Under the pieces are notes generated by a model. It was not told where the DNA came from. It ran no database searches and saw nothing but the letters and a program-made list of their open reading frames with translations. DNA of 5,509 bases from an uncultured Aliterella sp. (lineage in GTDB: Bacteria; Cyanobacteriota; Cyanobacteriia; Cyanobacteriales; Chroococcidiopsidaceae): assembly GCA_905479905.1 (NCBI GenBank), contig CAJQOK010000117.1, positions 1 through 5,509 on the forward strand, read 5' to 3'. The position numbers were made by a program, and so were the translations under genes. Within the stretch, counting starts at the first letter, position 1, and every line of letters begins with the position of its first letter. This document shows positions 1 through 5,509 of the stretch, in pieces.

Positions 1-654
1 CAAATCTGGCAGCAACGAACTCTGATGCTGCTGATAATACGCCAACTGACACTCTAGCATCCGCGCTGGAACTGGTGGCACAAAAGGATATGAGTAAATC
101 TGCCCGTGAGGATGGTGTAAAGTTACCCCTACTTCTACGCCGCGATTTTCAAAGGGTAAAACGTACTGAATCTGTGGCGGTGCTTTAGCCGTGCGATCGC
201 CCCACACTTGCAAAAGTAAATCTAGCCGATCTAGTTCCAAGTAGGCAAGAGCAGTTTCGGGATCTTGAGTAAATACCACCACTTCACAAGTACCGTTAGC
301 GGGTAACGTCTCGACAATAGAGGCTGGCGGATTGTGCGATTCTACTGTCATGGACGGAAAACGGTTATCAAACACAGCTATGTCATAGCGCCCTTGGGGA
401 AGTTCCGTAGGAAACTGAGGGTCGGTTGTAGGTGCTAAAGGATTGTACTGAGGCGGAGGCATAAAAGTCCGCCCCTGACGGTGACTAGCGTAGGCTACCC
501 ATTCGCCGCGTAAAGGATGCCAGCGCAAATGCGGGTTTGCGGCGACAGGTTCATTACTAGGACTAGGTGCAACAATCTTTTCATCAATCGGGGAGCGACT
601 GTATAGAGTCAGCTTGCGCCCATCCGGTTTTAAAAGTTCCTGGAAATACATCAT
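1..654 (-). CDS. galT: Galactose-1-phosphate uridylyltransferase, N-terminal 218 residues (3' end outside window)
   Basis: Reading the minus strand from the ATG at 654 gives 218 uninterrupted codons to the window edge, so the C-terminal part is missing. GalT is a cytoplasmic Leloir enzyme that exchanges UMP between UDP-glucose and galactose-1-phosphate. What is seen: a [12 protein letters not shown] start (residues 9-20), [14 protein letters not shown] (40-53), PFENRG (167-172), then [12 protein letters not shown] (176-187). H183 (codon 108-106) corresponds to the uridylylated histidine of the family, and H181 (codon 114-112) is its HPH partner. The CxxC and the histidine that bind zinc in E. 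coli GalT are not present. The ATG at 654 is chosen because AAAGGAG lies 9 nt upstream and the conserved-looking N-terminus needs it; ATG at 651 or an in-frame TTG at 663 are alternatives. The start lies inside the GH2 gene, overlapping it by 71 bp. The family call is firm. Role in galactose use is inferred from the neighbouring glycosidase. Confidence 0.93.
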   Translation of the reverse strand, partial: MMYFQELLKPDGRKLTLYSRSPIDEKIVAPSPSNEPVAANPHLRWHPLRGEWVAYASHRQGRTFMPPPQYNPLAPTTDPQFPTELPQGRYDIAVFDNRFPSMTVESHNPPASIVETLPANGTCEVVVFTQDPETALAYLELDRLDLLLQVWGDRTAKAPPQIQYVLPFENRGVEVGVTLHHPHGQIYSYPFVPPVPARMLECQLAYYQQHQSSLLPDL

Positions 655-2494
655 CCTCCTCAACTCCTTTAGTTGCCGCAGCGATCGCAGAGATGGGAAA
701 CTTCGGCGTGCGATCGCTATACAATAAGCCATTAGCTTCTTGGAAAGTATCGGTAAGCTGGGTATAACAAAAGCCGCTAAACATCTCTATTTTGTTGATT
801 GCCCCTAGCAGTGCCTCATACCTCATTTGTAGCTCGGTGATATCGTTAGAGCGCACGTATCCCCAAATTTTATCAGTATCAATGTTTTCTAAGGGTTTAG
901 CGTAAGCTATACCGCCAAATTCCGTTAGCATTACAGGCTGTCCTTGATGGGGATAGCCATCAAGCGTCAGGACTCGTCCTCCCGGACGCTGGCGATCAAA
1001 TAAGTCTGCTAACTTCACATCCTCACCGTAGCGTTTCAATAATTGCTGCGGTTTGTTATCGTAGTCGTGGATGGCAATAATGTCAGTATCGGTACTTTCC
1101 CAACCATCGTTGCCAATTACTAGCCGCGTTGAGTCTAAAGTTTTAGTTAAGTGATACAGCGCCAAAACGTAGTTACGATGCGCTGCTGTTTCAACCAAGT
1201 TAGGCACTCCCCAAGATTCATTAAAGGGAACCCAAACTACAATGCACGGATGACTGGCATCGCGCTTAATTACCTCCGTCCACTCGCGGGTAATGCGCTC
1301 TACGGCTGTAGGCGTGAAGCGGTAAGCGCTGGGCATTTCTTCCCAAACCAACAACCCTAGTACATCTGCCCAATACAAGAAGCGAGGATCTTCAATTTTT
1401 TGGTGCTTGCGGACACCATTAAATCCCATACTTTTTACTAACTCTACATCACGCCGCAGCGCTTCGTCAGAGGGTGCAGTTATTAGGGTGTCGCTCCAAT
1501 AGCCTTGATCTAGAACTAACCGTAAATAATAAGGTCGCCCATTGAGCATAAAGCGATCGCGCTGTATACCTACTGTCCGCATTGCCGTGTAGGAATAGAC
1601 TTCATCTAGTAGTTGATTATTTTTATCCCATAGTTGAATATGGGCATCAATCAGTGTTGGCTTCTCTGGCGACCACAATAATTCGTTGCGGTAGTCATCA
1701 ATCCCTGGGTCAGAAAGGGTGATACGGCGATGCAATTCTCCGTTAAACACATCGTAGCGATCGTTTACCAGCAATTGGTCGCCAACGCTCAATTTGACAC
1801 TAATTTGAATTTCATTATGCTGTCCGGTGATAAAAGCTTCAAAACCAATTTCCCACCGCTCGAATTGGGGAGTCCAACAAAGGCGATCAATATAGGTTTT
1901 TCCCACGCGCTCTAGCCATACAGTCTGCCAAATACCGCTAGTACGTGGATACCAAATACTATGAGGTTCTAATTGCCAATCTTGTTTACCACGCGGTTTG
2001 GCTAAGTCTTGGGGGTCGTCTTGCGCCCAGACTGTAACGCGCTGCTTGCCGTTCTCATTTAAAACAGAGGTAATGTCAATAGTAAAAGGCGTGTATCCAC
2101 CTTCATGCATTGCTATAAACTGCCCGTTTACCCACACGCGGGCGCAATAATCTACAGCGCCAAAGTGAAGCAGAACGCGGTTTTCATCTTTAAATAGTTC
2201 AAATTCGCGATCGTACCAACAGTTAGGATGAAAACTCGTGTCACCAATTCCACTCCTGATTGATTCCGGCGCAAATGGCACTTCAATCGAGTGACTCCAC
2301 TCAGAAATATCTACAGGCGAAGTATATTGTCCCTCATCGTCATAAGCAAACTTCCACACACCATTAAGATTTATCCAGTTGGAGCGTTGTAGTTGCGGAC
2401 GTGGATAGGCTGATTTTAATCGAGGAATAATAGCTTGAGTTTCAGACTGACGAGCTACTCCACCACAGACATTTTCCGGTCTTGACGAGTTCAT
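584..2494 (-). CDS. Glycoside hydrolase family 2 protein (beta-galactosidase/beta-glucuronidase type)
   Basis: A complete 636-residue protein with the three-part GH2 core. Residues about 36-195 form the N-terminal jelly-roll sugar-binding domain ([14 protein letters not shown] at 42-55; [14 protein letters not shown] at 111-124). Residues about 198-307 fit the immunoglobulin-like middle domain. Residues about 310-610 are the TIM barrel. The acid/base glutamate is E426 in PFNESWG (codon 1219-1217), and the nucleophile is E525 in MLTEFGG (codon 922-920). Both are intact, so a retaining exo-beta-glycosidase is expected. No signal peptide is seen, so the enzyme is probably cytoplasmic and acts on imported or internal glycosides. 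The start of the barrel reads [10 protein letters not shown] rather than the RGVNRHEHHP-like LacZ motif, so the substrate cannot be fixed from sequence; galactosidase activity is inferred only from adjacent galT. The ATG at 2494 is supported by an in-frame TAG at 2515-2513. The last 23 residues are also the galT start region in another frame. Confidence 0.93.
   Translation of the reverse strand: MNSSRPENVCGGVARQSETQAIIPRLKSAYPRPQLQRSNWINLNGVWKFAYDDEGQYTSPVDISEWSHSIEVPFAPESIRSGIGDTSFHPNCWYDREFELFKDENRVLLHFGAVDYCARVWVNGQFIAMHEGGYTPFTIDITSVLNENGKQRVTVWAQDDPQDLAKPRGKQDWQLEPHSIWYPRTSGIWQTVWLERVGKTYIDRLCWTPQFERWEIGFEAFITGQHNEIQISVKLSVGDQLLVNDRYDVFNGELHRRITLSDPGIDDYRNELLWSPEKPTLIDAHIQLWDKNNQLLDEVYSYTAMRTVGIQRDRFMLNGRPYYLRLVLDQGYWSDTLITAPSDEALRRDVELVKSMGFNGVRKHQKIEDPRFLYWADVLGLLVWEEMPSAYRFTPTAVERITREWTEVIKRDASHPCIVVWVPFNESWGVPNLVETAAHRNYVLALYHLTKTLDSTRLVIGNDGWESTDTDIIAIHDYDNKPQQLLKRYGEDVKLADLFDRQRPGGRVLTLDGYPHQGQPVMLTEFGGIAYAKPLENIDTDKIWGYVRSNDITELQMRYEALLGAINKIEMFSGFCYTQLTDTFQEANGLLYSDRTPKFPISAIAAATKGVEEDDVFPGTFKTGWAQADSIQSLPD
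655..670 (-). promoter_or_regulatory. Double Shine-Dalgarno of galT inside the GH2 gene
   Basis: On the minus strand AAAGGAG (670-664) is followed by TTG, then AGGAGG (660-655), and directly by ATGATG. AAAGGAG sits 9 nt before the ATG at 654, a good distance, while AGGAGG is too close (0 nt) for the first ATG and only 3 nt from the second. The site decides the galT start, and it is simultaneously coding sequence for the GH2 C-terminal tail (KGVEEDD). Its strength would let ribosomes start galT before the GH2 stop at 586-584. Confidence 0.7.
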
Positions 2495-2560
2495 TAATAT
2501 TTTTACCCTTCTCTAGAACTCTTACTTTTCTCTATTGTCTCTTGTTCTGCAAACATTAAT
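2495..2560 (-). other. 66-bp intergenic spacer between the oxidoreductase and GH2 genes
   Basis: This is the only non-coding stretch in the window. On the minus strand it is A- and purine-rich with several scattered AGAG words. I see no GC-rich hairpin with a T-run, so no intrinsic terminator, and no convincing -35/-10 pair at proper spacing. This supports read-through from the oxidoreductase gene into the GH2 gene, though a weak internal promoter cannot be excluded by eye. Confidence 0.6.
2506..2512 (-). promoter_or_regulatory. Probable ribosome binding site of the GH2 gene
   Basis: The minus strand reads AGAAGGG (2512-2506), leaving 11 nt to the ATG at 2494. The spacing is slightly long and the match to the anti-Shine-Dalgarno is partial, so initiation may be modest. 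It is the only purine-rich candidate close to this start. Confidence 0.45.
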
Positions 2561-4300
2561 TTACTTTTTAGTAATGAAAAGTGTTAGGTCTTCTACTAAT
2601 AACCATTTTCCTGAGTGGTTGAGAGTTCCCCAAACTTTTAGAGGTTGGTTATCGGGACATATTTGTAATTGTTCGTTGATGTGCGATCGCATTGTTACTA
2701 ATTGCCATGTCTGCATTGATTCCGTTAAGGTCAGCGTATAATCTTGGTCGCTACGGCGGTTAAAAACGCCCTCAAAGACGCGAGAATTAGATTTTAAGGG
2801 AGGTGAGGCATTTTGAGTACAAGGGCAGTTGCCGCTAACAGGATAAGCTTCCAGATGCTCTAAATAATAGCGCTGCCAGTACAACCAATCGGGATGATTT
2901 GGGGGCAAATTGAATAAGGGAATAATAGAAGTTTTAGCTTGCAATAAGGCGTTTTGTAGCTTGCTTACAGGCAAGTCTCGCGGTTGACAGCCTAACTCTA
3001 CACACAGCGCCGCCGCCATTCCCGCCGCTTGCCCAATATTCATAACTACAGGTTGCAATCTAGTTGAACCATTGGCAATATGAGAAACAGATATATTTTT
3101 TTCACAAGCTAATAAACCATCGGTTTGCACTGGTACGAGGCAATTATAAGGAATAGTAAAGGGTGTACCTGTCCAGCGACCTCCCCAACGGATAGATTTA
3201 GGCTGGAGGAGAAAATCTACGCCGGGGTAATGGTGATCGTTTGCGTAGTTACCTATAGCAATGCTTTCCGGTTGTAACTGGGCGACATTTCCTCCAGGTA
3301 TGGGTAAAATAGTTTGTTCTGTAACGGTAGTTATTCCAACTAGGCGGCGACTTTCGCGGTAGTAAGGGTGTAGGGCATAAGCACCATTGCCAACAGGAAA
3401 AATATTGTTTGCTAGTCCGTATTTGCGTCCAAATTGAGATTGAATAAAGTGAGCGAAACCTTGGGTATGCCAGAGGCTTTGTTGCAAAAATTGCTGTTGC
3501 GATGTTTCTGATTCAATTAGACGTTTTACGTCTTCGGCGTAATCATTACCATGCTTGGGCCAGTTAATCATAAATAGATTACCTGGCAATCGTCCGTAGT
3601 TTAAAAATTCTGCTTGTCCGTAGTCTGTCCAAGCGTCAGTATACTTTGTGGGGTTGTAATTTGGTGGTGCGGGAATTATGGGTGCGATCGCACTTTCAAA
3701 TTCTTGCATAATTACTACCCAAGTAGGCGATTGCACTGGGTAAGTTTTAGTTAATTCATTTTCTGCAATTGGCGCACTAACTTCACCCCATTGGGCAAGG
3801 AATTCCCAACCCCAACGATAGGGAATTTCGGCTAAGGCGAGTAAGTCTCCAAGTTCAGTAGCATCTAAGGTAATCTTAGCTGCAACTGTAAAATCGCTAA
3901 ATCTTACCCCAGTAATTTTGTTCCCTTCTTTAAGAACTTCTAAGGGGATGCTTCCAGCAATCCAATAGAGATTTGGTAATTCTTTTACCCAATCTGCAAA
4001 TATTTTTGCACCCAAGCGGGGATTGTAGCTAAAAAAACTTACCCAACTATTGTTTAATCCGCCTATTTGTTTTTGTTGCAATTGGTGTAAAAATTCGCCC
4101 CAAAGCCCAGTTTGAAAAGCTTGTAATTCGTTGCCATCGGGGGCAGCTACCCCGGCAGAAGTTAGCATTCCGCCTAGCCATTCAAATTCGCTAACAAGGA
4201 TAGTCTTAGCCCCACTTCTCGCCGCTTGAATTGCTGCGGATGTTCCGCCTGTACCACCGCCGACAACTAAAACATCACAGGAGATTAATTCATTCTGCAT
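2561..4300 (-). CDS. FAD-dependent oxidoreductase (PF12831 type) with C-terminal extension
   Basis: A complete 579-residue flavoprotein. An N-terminal Rossmann dinucleotide-binding motif, VLVVGGGTGGTSAA (10-23), supplies the GxGxxG loop (G14, G16, G19), with E38 at the end of the second strand as the likely ribose-binding acid. WLGGMLTSAG (41-50), LDATELGDLLALA (145-157), HPYYRESRR (311-319) and the second FAD-contact block TDGLLACEKN...GQAAGMAAALC (393-433) are the pattern I associate with the FAD_oxidored family (PF12831), for which most members have no known substrate. Residues about 495-579 are a polar, beta-rich extension ending GKWLLVEDLTLFITKK, not part of the flavin core. No signal peptide or membrane segment is seen. 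The ATG at 4300 lies 11 bp upstream of the end of the preceding peptidase gene; no strong Shine-Dalgarno precedes it, which suggests translational coupling. A 66-bp gap separates it from the GH2 gene. Flavoprotein identity is firm; the reaction is unknown. Confidence 0.9.
   Translation of the reverse strand: MQNELISCDVLVVGGGTGGTSAAIQAARSGAKTILVSEFEWLGGMLTSAGVAAPDGNELQAFQTGLWGEFLHQLQQKQIGGLNNSWVSFFSYNPRLGAKIFADWVKELPNLYWIAGSIPLEVLKEGNKITGVRFSDFTVAAKITLDATELGDLLALAEIPYRWGWEFLAQWGEVSAPIAENELTKTYPVQSPTWVVIMQEFESAIAPIIPAPPNYNPTKYTDAWTDYGQAEFLNYGRLPGNLFMINWPKHGNDYAEDVKRLIESETSQQQFLQQSLWHTQGFAHFIQSQFGRKYGLANNIFPVGNGAYALHPYYRESRRLVGITTVTEQTILPIPGGNVAQLQPESIAIGNYANDHHYPGVDFLLQPKSIRWGGRWTGTPFTIPYNCLVPVQTDGLLACEKNISVSHIANGSTRLQPVVMNIGQAAGMAAALCVELGCQPRDLPVSKLQNALLQAKTSIIPLFNLPPNHPDWLYWQRYYLEHLEAYPVSGNCPCTQNASPPLKSNSRVFEGVFNRRSDQDYTLTLTESMQTWQLVTMRSHINEQLQICPDNQPLKVWGTLNHSGKWLLVEDLTLFITKK
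4290..4300 (-). other. 11-bp stop/start overlap between peptidase and oxidoreductase genes
   Basis: The minus strand reads ATGCAGAATGA: the oxidoreductase ATG (4300-4298) precedes the peptidase TGA (4292-4290) in a different frame. No clear Shine-Dalgarno is visible in the preceding 25 nt, so a terminating ribosome re-initiating here is the simplest reading. It indicates that the two genes share a transcript. Confidence 0.75.
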
Positions 4301-5509
4301 TTGTAGACAATTGGGCTGTTAACACTTCGCTACCTTGGGTTGTGACTAATACATCGTCTTCAATGCGAATCCCGCGTACATCGGCAAATTTATTTAACTG
4401 TTGCCAATTGACGGCATCTTTGTATTTGGTGCGAGTTTCGGGGTTATTTAGGATTGCGGGTACTTGATAGAAACCAGGTTCAATTGTAACTATCATATTG
4501 GGATGTAAAGGACGATTTAGACGTAAATAGCATAACCCAAAGCGATCGCTTCTTTTTCGTCCTGGTTCGTAACCTGCTATATCTCCCAAGTCTTCCATAT
4601 CGTGAACATCCAAGCCTAGCAGATGCCCTACACCGTGAGGGAAAAACAGTGCATGAGCATCCATAGCAACTAAATCCTCTGATTTTCCGCGTAAAATGCC
4701 CAAATTTACCAATCCTTGAGCAATTACTTTCGCCGCCAGCAGATGAATTTCTTGATACTCCACTCCCGGAGAAATGGCTGCAATACAAGCATCGTGCGCG
4801 GCTAATACGACATCGTAGATATCTTTTTGGGTGGGGGAGAATTTACCCGAAACTGCCCAAGTGCGTGTTACATCTGAAGCCCAGCCATTAGAGGTTTCTG
4901 CCCCTACATCTGCTAAGAGTAAATCTCCTGGTGATAAATTATTATTGTAGTGATTGTTATGGAGAACTTCGCCGCGCACAGTAACGATACTAGAATAAGC
5001 GCAAGTCATATTATTAGCTAATATTACCTGCTCCATAGCCGCGCGGACTTCTGCCTCAGTTTTGGCGTTTTTAGTTGCGGAGATTCCGGATTGGTGGGCT
5101 TTTACAGTTACTTGGGCTGCTTGTTTAATTTCGGCTATAGCTGATTCATCGTGAGACAGACGCAACCAGGCGATCGCACTTGCTAACTTTAGATCGACAC
5201 CTTCTAAACTAGCCTTACGTTGTAACCATTTATCTTGTTGTTGGCGAGTAACAATATCTTGTACAGGAATTGTGGCAGCTTTATAAGTACATTGTCTTAA
5301 CTTGGCAAAAGGGTAAGCCAAATCTGCGCCAATAGTTGCGGCTATTTCCTCGCGTTTTGGGGTTTCTCCATGCCATAAAGTATTACTACTAGGCGGATCA
5401 TCCATAAACAATTCTAATAAGCCATTTTCCAGACGAATTGCCGCATTTTCTAGATTTAGCCCAGCAAAGTAGAGAAAATGACTACTAGCGCGAAACGGGA
5501 AGATATTAG
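4290..5509 (-). CDS. Xaa-Pro aminopeptidase (aminopeptidase P, peptidase family M24), 5' truncated by window edge
   Basis: A cytoplasmic dimetal aminopeptidase expected to remove N-terminal residues preceding proline. The reading frame stays open to the window edge: upstream of the Leu (TTG) codon at 5411 there are 32 more in-frame residues including FPFRASSHFLYFAGL, typical of an aminopeptidase P N-terminal domain, so TTG 5411 and ATG 5405 are internal codons. The true start lies outside, by my estimate a few dozen residues further. Numbering from the 5411 codon, all five metal ligands are present: D168 (LLLADVG, codon 4910-4908), D180 (SDVTRTW, 4874-4872), H263 (HGVGHLLGLDVHD, 4625-4623), E311 (TIEPGFY, 4481-4479) and E351 (GIRIEDD, 4361-4359). 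H259 and H270 also match conserved active-site histidines of PepP. Compared with E. coli PepP, the stretch between H270 and E351 is longer. The stop codon overlaps the oxidoreductase start by 11 bp. Aminopeptidase P is preferred over prolidase because of the HGVGHLLGLDVHD block and the N-terminal domain. Confidence 0.92.
   Translation of the reverse strand, partial: NIFPFRASSHFLYFAGLNLENAAIRLENGLLELFMDDPPSSNTLWHGETPKREEIAATIGADLAYPFAKLRQCTYKAATIPVQDIVTRQQQDKWLQRKASLEGVDLKLASAIAWLRLSHDESAIAEIKQAAQVTVKAHQSGISATKNAKTEAEVRAAMEQVILANNMTCAYSSIVTVRGEVLHNNHYNNNLSPGDLLLADVGAETSNGWASDVTRTWAVSGKFSPTQKDIYDVVLAAHDACIAAISPGVEYQEIHLLAAKVIAQGLVNLGILRGKSEDLVAMDAHALFFPHGVGHLLGLDVHDMEDLGDIAGYEPGRKRSDRFGLCYLRLNRPLHPNMIVTIEPGFYQVPAILNNPETRTKYKDAVNWQQLNKFADVRGIRIEDDVLVTTQGSEVLTAQLSTNAE

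Larger units (their letters stand above)
193..5177. repeat. HIP1 octamers (GCGATCGC), eight dispersed copies
   Basis: Exact palindromic GCGATCGC copies lie at 193-200, 681-688, 710-717, 1553-1560, 2683-2690, 3684-3691, 4542-4549 and 5170-5177. A random 5.5-kb sequence would hold about 0.1. HIP1 is the well-known highly iterated palindrome of cyanobacterial genomes, so this is the main taxonomic evidence. All copies are inside coding sequence and spread over all four genes, as expected for vertically held chromosome; the pair at 681 and 710 is only 21 bp apart. Confidence 0.95.

Noticed and set aside
681..717. Two GCGATCGC palindromes 21 bp apart just before the galT start, considered as an operator
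   Set aside because: GCGATCGC is the genome-wide HIP1 repeat with six more copies in the window, so closeness to galT is better explained by its general abundance.
567..767. Plus-strand open frames of 61-78 codons (567-767, 1151-1360, 1730-1915, 2535-2741, 4231-4467)
   Set aside because: Each is antisense to a conserved enzyme gene (the one at 2535 also covers part of the spacer), has no recognisable domain, and has no convincing ribosome binding site, so none is supported as a gene.
2495..2560. Possible internal promoter ahead of the GH2 gene (TTGCAG on the minus strand as a -35 box)
   Set aside because: No -10 box with acceptable match occurs about 17 nt downstream of it; the AT-rich TAAAAATATTA abuts the start codon and is too close to serve.
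4480..4788. 102-residue minus-strand open frame inside the peptidase gene
   Set aside because: It lies wholly within the well-supported M24 gene in another frame, and its Ser/Arg/Cys-rich composition has no recognisable motif, so it is an out-of-frame shadow.
4930..4960. AT-rich repetitive stretch (attattattg and nearby) considered as a microsatellite or regulatory repeat
   Set aside because: It encodes the Asn-rich loop HNNHYNNNLSPG of the peptidase between conserved blocks and is explained by coding constraint.

Overview
The window looks like a chromosomal segment from a cyanobacterium. The octamer GCGATCGC (HIP1), the hallmark repeat of many cyanobacterial genomes, occurs eight times in 5.5 kb, whereas chance would give roughly 0.1. 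The three upstream proteins and the galT-like protein also read like cyanobacterial family members. I did not assign a genus. There are no tRNAs, rRNAs, CRISPR arrays, transposases, phage genes or obvious horizontally acquired material.

All genes lie on the minus strand, so transcription runs from high to low coordinates. In that order they are: (1) an M24-family Xaa-Pro aminopeptidase, cut at its 5' end by the window edge (4290-5509); (2) a PF12831-type FAD-dependent oxidoreductase (2561-4300), whose start overlaps the peptidase stop by 11 bp; (3) a glycoside hydrolase family 2 enzyme of the beta-galactosidase/beta-glucuronidase type (584-2494), after a 66-bp gap; (4) the first 218 codons of a galactose-1-phosphate uridylyltransferase (galT) that starts inside the GH2 gene, overlaps it by 71 bp in another frame, and runs off the low-coordinate edge (1-654).

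The tight packing, shared strand and absence of terminator-like hairpins suggest one transcript, or at least strong translational coupling. GH2 plus galT makes sense as intracellular release of a beta-linked sugar (galactose is the simplest guess) followed by the Leloir step that exchanges Gal-1-P with UDP-glucose. No galactokinase or epimerase is visible. The oxidoreductase and the peptidase have no evident mechanistic link to sugar metabolism, so their place here may only reflect operon packing.

The most unusual points are the 71-bp dual-coding GH2/galT overlap, a GalT that keeps the catalytic His-Pro-His but lacks the E. coli zinc ligands, and an unassigned C-terminal module on the oxidoreductase. 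I see no convincing previously undescribed system: this is mostly ordinary metabolic sequence.
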